From Mucilaginibacter kameinonensis (GTDB taxonomy: Bacteria; Bacteroidota; Bacteroidia; Sphingobacteriales; Sphingobacteriaceae): a DNA stretch of 64,000 nucleotides. Below, in pieces: positions 7,114 to 15,913 of this stretch. Below the pieces are notes generated by a model, which was given only the letters and a program-made list of their open reading frames with translations, was not told the origin of the DNA and did not search any database. The position numbers were made by a program, and so were the translations under genes. Position 1 is the first letter of the stretch. Each line of letters begins with the position of its first letter. The DNA is taken from positions 1,054,001-1,118,000 of the forward strand of contig NZ_RCWZ01000003.1 in assembly GCF_003675385.1 (NCBI RefSeq), written 5' to 3'.

Positions 7114-8304
7114 AAACCTCCAAACCTTAAACACTTCTCCCGCTTTAAATTCGTTTTTTTCCAGTGGAAGCTCCAAAAAAGCTTCGGTATCTGCTAAGTT
7201 AGCAAAATCGCCCGAACCATTTCCCTCAACAGGCATCGCTATCAATTGTCCTTGCCGGTTGCTCTGCAATTTTACCTGCAGATAATATTGTAATGCCGGC
7301 TGAAAGGTAAAATCCTTGCCTAATACACCATATAACCGTGCCTTTGCGGGCAGACCAAGCGTAGCACTCAGCCATGTTAAAAAGTAACGATGCAGGCACA
7401 TAAATGTTGCTACCGGATTACCCGGAAAGGCAAACACTAACGCGCCGTTGTTATGCCTGCCAAACCAAAAAGGTTTGCCGGGGCGCTGAGCCACTTTATG
7501 AAACAGTTTTTCAACTTCAGATTCTTCCAGTGCCTGGGGGATATAATCAAACTTCCCCATCGAAATGCCGCCGCTCAGCAGTAACACATCATAACTCTGT
7601 AAGCAATGCTGGATTTTTTCGCGGGTGATATTTGGCTCATCGGGGATATGTAAAATATCGGCATCATTGTGATGTTGTTTCAAAACTGCCTTAACTGTGT
7701 AACTGTTTGATTTGCGAATTTGGTATGGCAAAGGTGTTTCATCCACATCCACCAGTTCATCGCCCGATGAAATGATTACCACCCGCGGCATTTTTTTAAC
7801 AAGCAGATGGGTTTTACCCACCGATGCCGCCACGCTGATGATGGCAGGACTTACCAGCTGACCGGATAGCGCGATAACATCATTTTGTTTTTTATCGACA
7901 CCTTGCAGATGCAGGTTTTGGCCTTTTTTGACGTCTATAACATTTAAGCTTGCCTGTCCCGCGCTGATCTCCACATCTTCATAACGGATCACCGTATCAA
8001 CCGAAGCAGGCAATACCGCCCCTGTCATGATCTCAATACATTCGTCAAGTTCATTTATTTCAACAGGTTGGTCACCTGCTGCCTGGGTGGCTTTAATGCG
8101 AAAAGTATGGATGCCCTTTTCAATGGCGGCATGTTTTACTGCAATGCCATCCATGGTTACCCTGTTAAAAGGGGGCAGGTCACGATCTGCTTGCAGGTTC
8201 TCGGCCAGTACATAACCCAAGGCTTGTTCAAACGGCAGACTTTGTGTACCGTAGTCCCTTGTTTGTGCCAATACCAGTTTTTCAGCTTCTACAACCGTTG
8301 TCAT
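7099..8304 (-). CDS. moeA: molybdopterin molybdotransferase MoeA
   Basis: A 401-residue MoeA, which inserts molybdate into adenylated molybdopterin (cytosolic). It shows RDLPPFNRVTMDGIAVKH at the N-terminus, VVIISSGDELV, LLLSGGISMGKFDYIP, and FAFPGNPVATFMCLHRYF. The start is ATG 8304, 20 bases after moaA. The last residues (FNHDF) and the stop are contributed by a repeat element that fills the spacer to moaC, so the native tail may have been replaced. The order moaA-moeA-moaC-mobA-moeB supports one operon. Confidence 0.95.
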   Translation of the reverse strand: MTTVVEAEKLVLAQTRDYGTQSLPFEQALGYVLAENLQADRDLPPFNRVTMDGIAVKHAAIEKGIHTFRIKATQAAGDQPVEINELDECIEIMTGAVLPASVDTVIRYEDVEISAGQASLNVIDVKKGQNLHLQGVDKKQNDVIALSGQLVSPAIISVAASVGKTHLLVKKMPRVVIISSGDELVDVDETPLPYQIRKSNSYTVKAVLKQHHNDADILHIPDEPNITREKIQHCLQSYDVLLLSGGISMGKFDYIPQALEESEVEKLFHKVAQRPGKPFWFGRHNNGALVFAFPGNPVATFMCLHRYFLTWLSATLGLPAKARLYGVLGKDFTFQPALQYYLQVKLQSNRQGQLIAMPVEGNGSGDFANLADTEAFLELPLEKNEFKAGEVFKVWRFNHDF

Positions 8305-8324
8305 TTTTATATTGGGTTTTAAAA

Positions 8325-9314
8325 CTATCCGCCAATAGTGGCCATTGATTCATGAATCCCGGTTTTAGCTACACGGGCCAGCTCAGCCTCCCAGCCGTCT
8401 GCCGGCCGGTGACTAAAGGCAGTTAACAACGCGCCTTGCAGTACCTCGTCAGAAGCGCCCTTCCGCATCAGATCTTTTAAATTAAGCACGCCATCGTCGT
8501 ACAAGCATGTTTTTAACTCGCCCTGTGGTGTTATGCGAATGCGGTTACAGGTACCGCAGAAGGTACGCGAATAAGCGGCTATAATGCCGATGCTCCCTTT
8601 GTGCCCCGGGATTTGATAATTATAGGAAGTAGAATAAGCCGGATCATCCAGCTTTTTAATTTGAGGGTAGCTGCCTTTTATTTCGTCCAGGATCCGGACA
8701 TAGTCCCAGTGCAAGCCATCATACACATGGCCATCACCGTTAAAAGGCATCTCTTCAATAAACCTCACGCTAACGGGCAACTCTCTGGCCAGCTCAACCA
8801 GCGGTATAATATCCTGTGTATTTTTGCCGTCCATCACCACGGCATTGATCTTCACCTCCATATCGTGGCTCAGCATAGCATCTAAAGAGGCCATTACATT
8901 GCTAAACTCATCGCGGCGGGTAATGGTAAAAAATCGATTGGCATCCAGCGTATCCAAACTAAGGTTGATGGAACGTACACCAATCTTTTTCAATTCGGGA
9001 ACGTAAGGGGCGGTTAGCACACCATTAGTGGTCAGGCCAAGTTCTTTTAAGCCATTGAGGCCGGAGATACCAGTGAGCAGTTGCATGATATCTTTCCTTA
9101 CAAAAGGCTCGCCGCCGGTTATACGGATCTTCTCGATACCCATTTTAACCAATAAACTGCAGATCTGCAGCATTTCCTCATTGGTCATGAGTTCGGTGCG
9201 TGAAAGCCAGTCGAGGCCATGCTCCGGCATACAGTAAAAACAGCGCAGGTTGCACCTGTCTGTCACCGCGAGGCGCATGTAACTTATCTTCCGGCCATGG
9301 TTATCTGTTAGCAA
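8325..9314 (-). CDS. moaA: GTP 3',8-cyclase MoaA (radical SAM)
   Basis: The first enzyme of Moco synthesis. The N-terminal radical-SAM cluster is CNLRCFYC (about residues 22-29), followed by RITGGEPFVRKDI. The C-terminal second [4Fe-4S] site is FCGTCNRIRITPQGELKTC, and the protein ends IGG as active MoaA proteins do. At 329 residues the length is normal. An in-frame TAA lies just upstream and no ATG is available, so the start is TTG 9314, giving LTDNHGRKISYMRL, which aligns with the usual MoaA N-terminus. It is first in the minus Moco operon and divergent from the mocA-like gene. Confidence 0.95.
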   Translation of the reverse strand: MLTDNHGRKISYMRLAVTDRCNLRCFYCMPEHGLDWLSRTELMTNEEMLQICSLLVKMGIEKIRITGGEPFVRKDIMQLLTGISGLNGLKELGLTTNGVLTAPYVPELKKIGVRSINLSLDTLDANRFFTITRRDEFSNVMASLDAMLSHDMEVKINAVVMDGKNTQDIIPLVELARELPVSVRFIEEMPFNGDGHVYDGLHWDYVRILDEIKGSYPQIKKLDDPAYSTSYNYQIPGHKGSIGIIAAYSRTFCGTCNRIRITPQGELKTCLYDDGVLNLKDLMRKGASDEVLQGALLTAFSHRPADGWEAELARVAKTGIHESMATIGG

Positions 9315-9747
9315 AATATAGCGCTTTTACCTTGTAAATTTAATCAATTAACAGCCATTAAAACTTTAAGTTTATACGTGGCGAGGGTAAAAGTAAGCAT
9401 TACGGCGGGGCGGTATGTTTATAAAATGTATTTTTTGCTTCCTGATCGACGTTCAATTTTATTTACAATTAACTAACAGGAAAACCACACAATTAATTCC
9501 TATTCACCGCACCATCATAAACCACAAAAAATCAATTTGTTATAAATGAACAGACATAACTAAAACTTTAATTTAATCAATCCCGTATTAAGGCAAGCAT
9601 CCGCCCGAATACAATTATAAAAGGGAAGTCCCCTGAACCCTTACACATAATCCAAAAGGACCGGAAGCTGTATGAATTGTAATGCACGATGACTAATCGG
9701 GCACTACAGCAATAGTTATACAAATACCTAATGTTAACAGTTAAAAA
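9315..9747. other. 433-base divergent intergenic region (moaA / mocA-like)
   Basis: No ORF of note is present. A TATATTTTG box abuts the moaA start on the minus strand. The short palindrome GGGAAGTCCC is at about 9624-9633. I looked for a Moco-type riboswitch fold and cannot support one by eye. The left half is AT-rich. Confidence 0.4.
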
Positions 9748-10338
9748 ATGACGGGGATTATTATTCTGGCAGCAGGCTCATCAAGCCGTTTTGGCTCACC
9801 TAAACAAAATTTCGTTTACCAGGGTAAAACCCTTTTGCAGCGGGCAATTCAAACCGCACTCACCTGTCTGCACTGCGAAAAAGTTATTGTTGTGCTGGGA
9901 GCTAATGAGGAGCTGATCCGTTCAAATATAGATGACCAGGTTGTTCATGTTGCCTACAACCCACACTGGCAGGAAGGCATGGGTTCATCAATAAAAATTG
10001 GCGTACAGGAAATGCTGCGGCTTAAACCCGACATAACTTCAATTATTTTAATGTTATGCGATCAGCCTTTTGTTGATTCATTCCTGATATCCCAGTTAGT
10101 TGAGAAAAAAGAAATCAATGATTGTGGCATCATCGCCAGCAGCTATCGCGATGCCTTGGGCGCTCCGGCTTTGTTCGATGCAAAGTATTTTCCCGACCTG
10201 CTGAACCTGCAAGGGCACGAGGGGGCAAAAAAAATCATCGAAACACATGCTGATGATGTTTTTATCCTCCCCTTTCCGCTGGGTGCTATTGATATTGATA
10301 CTGCCGACGATCTGGAACGGCTTAACCAGGCCGGTTAA
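9748..10338 (+). CDS. MocA-like molybdenum cofactor cytidylyltransferase / NTP transferase
   Basis: A 196-residue nucleotidyltransferase with IIILAAGSSSRFGSPKQ at the N-terminus, LMLCDQPFVDS in the middle and DIDTADDLERL at the end. This is the pattern of MocA (CTP:molybdopterin cytidylyltransferase) and related enzymes. If so, the organism can make both MGD (from mobA) and MCD, the latter for xanthine-dehydrogenase-type enzymes. It lies divergent from the Moco operon, which supports this role. It ends exactly one base before the convergent J-domain gene's stop. Confidence 0.82.
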   Translation: MTGIIILAAGSSSRFGSPKQNFVYQGKTLLQRAIQTALTCLHCEKVIVVLGANEELIRSNIDDQVVHVAYNPHWQEGMGSSIKIGVQEMLRLKPDITSIILMLCDQPFVDSFLISQLVEKKEINDCGIIASSYRDALGAPALFDAKYFPDLLNLQGHEGAKKIIETHADDVFILPFPLGAIDIDTADDLERLNQAG

Positions 10339-10782
10339 TTAGGCAGAAGCTACCAGTTTATTTACGCTGCGGTATACAAACTCGTTGAAAATATGCCTGC
10401 GGGCAAATCGTCCCGGCGAGTCGGCATTGATGAATTTGGTATAAACCGCTCTCGGCACATCAAAATATTCGTACACGTTACCATCCAAAAATGTAACTTT
10501 TAGTACCTGTTGTTTGTACTCAAAATCGGCAATGTTTGATAATGTTGTTGTCGCAGTATAATCGGACAGGGTTTGGGCACGGGTTTCGGGAGCTATGCTT
10601 ACTAAAAAGTGATAAGCTTCGATAATGGTTTTGCTCTTTTCTTCGGCTTCTATCCTGCTCTCATCCTGAAACCTGTCAGGGTGCCAGGTTTTCATCATAC
10701 TTTTATAAACCGTACGTAATTCGGTTAGCTCCGTGTTTTCAGTTACGTTCAGGAGTTTCCTGTAGTCGACAATTTTTTTCAT
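10339..10782 (-). CDS. J-domain protein with C-terminal KTSC domain
   Basis: A 147-residue protein. The N-terminal part (about 4-68) is a DnaJ domain with the diagnostic HPD in KSMMKTWHPDRFQDE. The C-terminal part (about 85-143) has VTFLDGNVYEYFDVP and SPGRFARRHI, resembling the KTSC domain (named from lysyl-tRNA synthetase-associated short proteins). It has no signal peptide, zinc finger or G/F region. It probably recruits Hsp70 to a client through KTSC, which often binds nucleic acid or proteins; this is inferred. It is convergent with the mocA-like gene with no gap. Confidence 0.8.
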   Translation of the reverse strand: MKKIVDYRKLLNVTENTELTELRTVYKSMMKTWHPDRFQDESRIEAEEKSKTIIEAYHFLVSIAPETRAQTLSDYTATTTLSNIADFEYKQQVLKVTFLDGNVYEYFDVPRAVYTKFINADSPGRFARRHIFNEFVYRSVNKLVASA

Positions 10783-11043
10783 TATTTATTCTATTTTTTT
10801 TTATTGTCGATGAAGGGATTACAGGTAAAACTGCCTTTAATACCGTCATGAAAATAACGGCGCGAAGGTACGCTTTTTTAGCACCAAAAAATCACGAAGT
10901 TTTATTTATTAATAATGATGATATTATCTAAATATTGGCTAAAACTTCTATTAACAAATCCATTAATTCCTTACCATCCCTGCTACTTTAATTAACATCA
11001 CGAATGAGTAAAATAGAGTGTCAGCTGTTTAAATTATAAACCG

Positions 11044-11051
11044 TATTTTTG
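11044..11051 (+). promoter_or_regulatory. -7 box (TATTTTTG) of the RluA-type gene
   Basis: An exact TAnnTTTG lies 6 bases before ATG 11058. It predicts a nearly leaderless mRNA. The -33 box is unclear. Confidence 0.45.
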
Positions 11052-11057
11052 CGGGCT

Positions 11058-11783
11058 ATGAAGTTTCCAAAATTCGCCGATCTGATACTGTTTGAAAACG
11101 ATGATATTATAGTTGTTAACAAGCCTCCTTTTATAAGCTCGCTTGATGAACGCGGCGAAGGCAGCAGCGAGATCAGTATGCTCAGGCTGGCTAAGGCTTA
11201 TTGGGACGATGCGCAGATTTGCCACCGCCTGGATAAGGAAACATCCGGAGCCCTTATTTTTGCCAAAAATCCTGAGGCTTACCGCTCTGTTTCTATGCAG
11301 TTTGAAAAACGCAAGGTTAAAAAAGTATACCATGCCGTTATTGACGGTACCCACACCTTCGACAACCTGCTTGTTGACCTACCTATATTAAACGTAGGCA
11401 AAGGCAGTGTTACCATCAGCAGGCAAGAAGGCAAACGCGCCGAAACCTGGTTTCAATCGTTAAAATATTATAAACATTATACCCTGGTTGAATGCCGCCC
11501 GGTAACAGGCCGTATGCACCAGATCAGGATTCACCTGGCTACACAAAGGGCCTCCATTGCCGGCGATGAAATGTATAAGGGCGAGCCTGTTTTTCTGTCA
11601 AAAATAAAGCGCAAATACCATTTAGGTAAAGATCAGGAAGAACTGCCTATCATGAAACGCTTTGCCCTGCATGCCTATGAAGTAACGTTTCGTATCAATC
11701 CGGAAACTGAAGTTACTATACATGCGCCGTACCCTAAAGATTTTGAAACACTTTTAAAGCTGCTTGATAAATTTGACCTCTAA
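11058..11783 (+). CDS. RluA-family RNA pseudouridine synthase
   Basis: A 241-residue pseudouridine synthase with the catalytic signature CHRLDKETSGALIFAK (Asp in HRLDxxTSG), an N-terminal VVNKPPFISS and the later GRMHQIRIHLA. There is no S4 RNA-binding domain ahead of the catalytic core. It would isomerise uridines in rRNA or tRNA; which site cannot be told. I choose ATG 11058 over the upstream TTG (11049) because that TTG is part of a promoter-like TATTTTTG box. Confidence 0.9.
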   Translation: MKFPKFADLILFENDDIIVVNKPPFISSLDERGEGSSEISMLRLAKAYWDDAQICHRLDKETSGALIFAKNPEAYRSVSMQFEKRKVKKVYHAVIDGTHTFDNLLVDLPILNVGKGSVTISRQEGKRAETWFQSLKYYKHYTLVECRPVTGRMHQIRIHLATQRASIAGDEMYKGEPVFLSKIKRKYHLGKDQEELPIMKRFALHAYEVTFRINPETEVTIHAPYPKDFETLLKLLDKFDL

Positions 11784-11839
11784 AATTAAATAGTAGAAAG
11801 TGTTTGATATTTACCCACGCCAACGTATTTTTATGCCTA

Positions 11840-13318
11840 ATGGCTTCTCTTGTTAAAAAGTTCTCTCTCTGTATTTTACTGGTGGCGTTTGTTGTAAGCA
11901 GTTCAGAAGCCTCATCATACGTTTATCTCTCCGAAGACAGTCTGGTTAATTTTATTAAGATAAAAGACAGAAACTTACAGGACAAGAAAATAGTTGATTA
12001 TATCAAACTCCGCTTTCAGCAAGGGCCGGAAAACACCATTCCCGAAGGTAAGACAGAAGTTTACGAAAAACTGGATAAATACCAGGTTGATGACCGGGAA
12101 GCCTTAAAATATTTCATTGAAAGTACCGTGCAACGGCGTTTATCCAAGCTCCCCGAAGCCGAAACAGCCATGGTTAAGGCCATTGACCAGGCATCAAAAG
12201 CCAAAGCCGATTTCCTGATCTACTCCTTTATCAGTCACCTTGCTTTCATTCAAACAGACCGCGGCAACCCCATCGGAGCTATATACAGCTACGGACTGGC
12301 CCAAAAGCAAGCCTTAAAGCTTAACGAGCCGTTATTACAGGTATACCTTAATATTAATATCTCCGATCTGTACTACAAGCTCAACCTTTATAGTCAGTCG
12401 CTCTATTACCTTAACCTGGCATTCCGGATCAAGGAAGAAAATAAGATCAAAGACGATAGGTTTTACACCATCATAAGCTATAACAAGGCCGAAAACTTTT
12501 TCAGAAGAAGAAATCTCGATTCGTTGCAGCAGTGCCACAATGAATTAATGGGGCCCAATAATAAAAGCTACAAATTATTTACCTATCAAAACCGTACTGC
12601 CTACTATATATCTATCCTGAAACACCACTATGCCGAAGCTATAACGCAGATTAAAGAACTTCAGGCCAATAAAAAATACGTACACAACGATCTTGAGAAG
12701 CAAAACCTTGCCGATGCGTTTTACCTCAATGGCCAGGCCGATTCGGCAACTACTATCGCCAACCAATTACTTGTCCTGCCCTATTCTGCCAATCACCCGG
12801 AAATAAAACATCACCTTTACGAATTACTTGGAAAAATAGCCCGTGACAGGGGCGATTATAAACTGGCAGCCGAAAATTTTGACCTCGCATTAAAGCAATC
12901 AGAAGAAAGCCTTAATAATACTACACAGGTGGGCAACGCGTCGGCGCAGATAAAAATCGACAAAATTGAAAACACTTTTACAGATACTGCCGAAAAATAT
13001 CGTCGCGAACGTTTGATTTTAATCCTCGTTAGTATCACCACCGTTTTTATGTTTGCTGTTATCGCGTTATTATACCGCAGTGCCAGGCAAAAACGCCACT
13101 ACGAGAAACTACTGTACGATAACAAAAAAAATGAGCTTGCATTTATTAACTCGCACGAGGTACGCAAGCATTTGACCAATATATTAGGTCTTGTTGAACT
13201 AATGAGTGAAAGCAAGGATAAAAAGCAGGAGTTTTTACTGGTAGAAAAGCACCTTTACGATTCGGCTAATAAACTTGATGAGGCCATCAAGAACATCTCT
13301 GACAAATTGAGCGATTAA
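11840..13318 (+). CDS. secreted/membrane TPR protein with HisKA-like helix but no ATPase domain
   Basis: About 492 residues from ATG 11840 (an upstream TTG at 11804 is in frame but spoils the signal peptide). It opens with a signal peptide (MASLVKKFSLCILLVAFVVS). Residues about 60-385 are helical TPR-like repeats. One membrane helix follows (LILVSITTVFMFAVIALLY), then a cytoplasmic tail with an H-box-like INSHEVRKHLTNILGLVELM. This is the layout of Bacteroidota TPR histidine kinases, but the protein stops before any N/G-box ATPase domain. It may be a phosphoacceptor, a truncated kinase or a non-kinase dimer. The genes around it give no partner. Confidence 0.75.
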   Translation: MASLVKKFSLCILLVAFVVSSSEASSYVYLSEDSLVNFIKIKDRNLQDKKIVDYIKLRFQQGPENTIPEGKTEVYEKLDKYQVDDREALKYFIESTVQRRLSKLPEAETAMVKAIDQASKAKADFLIYSFISHLAFIQTDRGNPIGAIYSYGLAQKQALKLNEPLLQVYLNINISDLYYKLNLYSQSLYYLNLAFRIKEENKIKDDRFYTIISYNKAENFFRRRNLDSLQQCHNELMGPNNKSYKLFTYQNRTAYYISILKHHYAEAITQIKELQANKKYVHNDLEKQNLADAFYLNGQADSATTIANQLLVLPYSANHPEIKHHLYELLGKIARDRGDYKLAAENFDLALKQSEESLNNTTQVGNASAQIKIDKIENTFTDTAEKYRRERLILILVSITTVFMFAVIALLYRSARQKRHYEKLLYDNKKNELAFINSHEVRKHLTNILGLVELMSESKDKKQEFLLVEKHLYDSANKLDEAIKNISDKLSD

Positions 13319-13653
13319 ACTCGGGCGACAATAAAGTTTCCATAACTTAATCATCCGCAGCAAGTTAACCTGTTTAACAAATGCTCCGGCTGTACGGCTG
13401 TGCATTCAAATTTGCGTTATTGTCAAAAAATACCCTCAATTTATTTCTAAAAATATGAAATTGTTAAAAATGCAGTTTTGAGGTTTCTTTTTTACGTGTT
13501 TCCGGCCATAATTAACATGTTATTGAAAAAAAATGTAAAATTTCTTAACATTTGTAATGATTTTTGTAAAAATAATTTAAATTCGCCTTAATAATTATTG
13601 AGATTAATACAAAAACTATAATTAGAACCCCAACTTTACAAATTAATTAAAAA
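13319..13653. other. 335-base AT-rich leader region of glutamine synthetase
   Basis: No gene was found. The last 150 bases are very AT-rich and hold several TTTG words, including a TAAATTCG box one mismatch from TAnnTTTG at about 13577. This probably carries the glutamine synthetase promoter, but I cannot fix it. Confidence 0.35.
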
Positions 13654-14664
13654 ATGGCAACAAAACTCGAGTACATTTGGCTTGATGGCTATAAACCAAC
13701 ACAAAGCCTGCGTAGCAAAACAAAAATCGTTAAAGAATTTAGCGGCAAAGTAGAAGATTTAGATAACTGGAGCTTTGATGGTTCTTCAACTGAGCAGGCA
13801 CCAGGTGGTTCATCAGATTGTATCTTAAAGCCAGTTTTTGTTGTTCCTGATCCACAAAGAAAAAGCGCTTACTTAGTAATGTGCGAAGTATTAAGTGCTG
13901 ACGGTAAACCACACGAATCAAACGGTCGTGCTACCATCGCTGATGATGATAACGATTTCTGGTTTGGTTTTGAGCAGGAGTACTTCCTGTGGGATCCATC
14001 AACCAGCAAACCACTTGGTTTCCCGGCTGCCGGCTACCCAGCTCCACAAGGCCCTTACTACTGTTCAGTAGGCGCTAAAAACGCTTTCGGTCGCGAAATC
14101 GTTGAAGAGCACTTAGACGCGTGTTTAGAAGCAGGCCTAAACGTTGAAGGTATCAACGCTGAGGTTGCTGCAGGTCAGTGGGAATTCCAGATCTTCGCTA
14201 AAGGCGCTAAAGAAGCTGGTGACCAGATCTGGGTTGCACGTTATTTATTAGAAAGAATTGGTGAAAAATACGGAGTTGCTATTAACTGGCATTGCAAACC
14301 GCTTGGTCAATTAGACTGGAACGGTTCTGGTATGCACGCTAACTTCTCAAATACTACTTTACGTACTGCAAACAGCAAAGAAATTTTCACAGCTATCTGC
14401 GAATCTTTCCGTCCTGCTGTTGCTGAGTGTATCGCAGTTTACGGTGCTGACAACGATCAGCGCTTAACCGGTAAACACGAAACCGCTTCTATCCATGACT
14501 TTAGCTATGGTGTATCTGACCGTGGTGCTTCTATCCGTATCCCTCTTTATGCAGTAGATCATAACTGGAGCGGTTACCTGGAAGATCGTCGTCCTAACTC
14601 AGCTGCTGATCCATACAAAGTTGCTGCAGTTATCATCAAAACTGTAAAATCAGCAAAGCTTTAA
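13654..14664 (+). CDS. glutamine synthetase, eukaryotic-like type II
   Basis: Makes glutamine from glutamate, ammonia and ATP. The 336-residue length and motifs EYIWLDGY, NWSFDGSSTEQAPGG, WFGFEQEYFLW, GQWEFQIF, NGSGMHANFS and SIRIPLYAVDHNWSGYLEDRRPNSAADPY (quoted here as a region, about residues 285-315) place it in GSII, not the 12-mer GSI or GSIII families. Its codon use is more regular than its neighbours, suggesting high expression. It is monocistronic, ended by a strong terminator. GSII lacks the adenylylation control of GSI. Confidence 0.95.
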   Translation: MATKLEYIWLDGYKPTQSLRSKTKIVKEFSGKVEDLDNWSFDGSSTEQAPGGSSDCILKPVFVVPDPQRKSAYLVMCEVLSADGKPHESNGRATIADDDNDFWFGFEQEYFLWDPSTSKPLGFPAAGYPAPQGPYYCSVGAKNAFGREIVEEHLDACLEAGLNVEGINAEVAAGQWEFQIFAKGAKEAGDQIWVARYLLERIGEKYGVAINWHCKPLGQLDWNGSGMHANFSNTTLRTANSKEIFTAICESFRPAVAECIAVYGADNDQRLTGKHETASIHDFSYGVSDRGASIRIPLYAVDHNWSGYLEDRRPNSAADPYKVAAVIIKTVKSAKL

Positions 14665-14692
14665 TGCCCTGAATAAAATAGTTATTTGTTTT

Positions 14693-14726
14693 ATCCCCCG
14701 GTTTTAATAAACCGGGGGATTTTTTA
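14693..14726 (+). terminator. intrinsic terminator after glutamine synthetase
   Basis: A GC-rich stem (ATCCCCCGGTTT / AAACCGGGGGAT) with a short AATA-type loop is followed by TTTTTATTTA. Confidence 0.9.
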
Positions 14727-14752
14727 TTTATAAATAAAATTGCTATTCCACC

Positions 14753-14846
14753 CGTCATTGCGAGGCACGAGGCAATCGGAACTTTACAGTGCAGACTTGT
14801 ATAGCTCCTCTGTCTATTGGGGATTGCTTCGTACCTCTCAATGACG
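14753..14846. repeat. palindromic element copy 2
   Basis: About 94 bases running from CGTCATTGCGAGGCACGAGG to GATTGCTTCGTACCTCTCAATGACG. It lies between convergent genes (glutamine synthetase and quinone reductase), and is the same family as at 4203. Confidence 0.85.
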
Positions 14847-14872
14847 GCTTTTATATATTTTCAAACAGTTTC

Positions 14873-15844
14873 TTAGATTGTTACAACGAGGCGTTGCCCG
14901 CCGGATACACGCTGCTCCCACAGTTTAGCAATATCTGCCAATTTCACGGCAATAGTGTCCACTTTCAATTTACCTGCTGCGGCAAGCGCAAACATTTCCG
15001 GTAAAATATCAGTAAACAGTTCGCCTACCTGTGCTTTTGACCAGGCACCAAGTCCCGACCCAGTTAATTGAAGATCAACACTCCTGAGGTTGGCAGCCGA
15101 TAACTGTATAAGATCTCCCGACATGCCACCAACAGATACATACCTTATCTTATTTGTAAATGAGCCATCTCCTTTTATACAGCCCAGTATCATTTCGGCT
15201 GTATGCCCCCACAGGTAATCAACAATAATATCAATAGGTGTTTCTGAATGTATTGCACTGATCCGACTTTTAAAACTTTCATCATCCTGTAATACCTGAA
15301 TTGTTTCATCGGCCCCAAGAGATAGTAATTCATTCAGTGATTGCTGGTTTCTACCCGTTGCTATTACCTTTTTCGCTCCGTAATGCTTTGCAATCTGCAC
15401 GGCAACGCGCCCTGTAAACCCGGTTGCTCCATTAATAAGCACCACATCGCCAGGCTGAATATCAGCTTTAAATTTAAGGCCCATGGCAGCGCCAATTACC
15501 GCGTTGGGCAGGGCGGCTGCCGTAATATCATCCAGTTCATCAGGCAATTTCACTATCCTGCTTTTGTGAATAGTTGCTTTTTCGGCAAGCATACCACTTA
15601 CCCCTACGCCATAAACTCTTGTACCGTCTTCCAGCACACAAACACCATCGCCGCCAATTACCTGGCCGCTTGTAACGGGCGCGTCGCTCGAATAATGATT
15701 GCCGGAAGCTCTTACTTTGTCAAAATGCTTAAGTGCTACCGCCTTTACGCTTATTAATATTTCATCGTTATTTTGAACCGCCGGTTCCGGGAAATCTGTA
15801 TATTGAGGTAACCCTCCCTGTTGATACATTACTGCTGCTTTCAT
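14873..15844 (-). CDS. zinc-free alcohol dehydrogenase/quinone oxidoreductase family (MDR)
   Basis: A 323-residue medium-chain dehydrogenase/reductase. It has the N-terminal GroES-like fold (MKAAVMYQQGGLPQYTDFPE, GQVIGGDGVCVLEDG) and a Rossmann domain with VVLINGATGFTGRVAVQIAKHYGAKKVIATGR, read over about residues 135-165. The AxxGxxG-type loop suggests NADPH. No zinc-ligand Cys/His set is seen, so it is QOR-like. It lies 69 bases after a Crp-type regulator on the same strand and may be its target; the substrate is unknown. Confidence 0.85.
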   Translation of the reverse strand: MKAAVMYQQGGLPQYTDFPEPAVQNNDEILISVKAVALKHFDKVRASGNHYSSDAPVTSGQVIGGDGVCVLEDGTRVYGVGVSGMLAEKATIHKSRIVKLPDELDDITAAALPNAVIGAAMGLKFKADIQPGDVVLINGATGFTGRVAVQIAKHYGAKKVIATGRNQQSLNELLSLGADETIQVLQDDESFKSRISAIHSETPIDIIVDYLWGHTAEMILGCIKGDGSFTNKIRYVSVGGMSGDLIQLSAANLRSVDLQLTGSGLGAWSKAQVGELFTDILPEMFALAAAGKLKVDTIAVKLADIAKLWEQRVSGGQRLVVTI

Positions 15845-15863
15845 GCTATTTTTTTTAATAACA

Positions 15864-15871
15864 CAAAATTA
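15864..15871 (-). promoter_or_regulatory. -7 box (TAATTTTG) before the quinone reductase
   Basis: An exact TAnnTTTG sits 19 bases before the ATG at 15844. It could give the reductase its own promoter inside the unit. Confidence 0.35.
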
Positions 15872-15913
15872 GCCCGGCCTACAGCGCCGGAACGATAACA
15901 TATGTTATCAAGT

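Noticed and set aside
9315..9747. Molybdenum cofactor riboswitch upstream of moaA
   Set aside because: I looked for a conserved fold but see only AT-rich DNA and one 10-base palindrome; covariance-model search would be needed.
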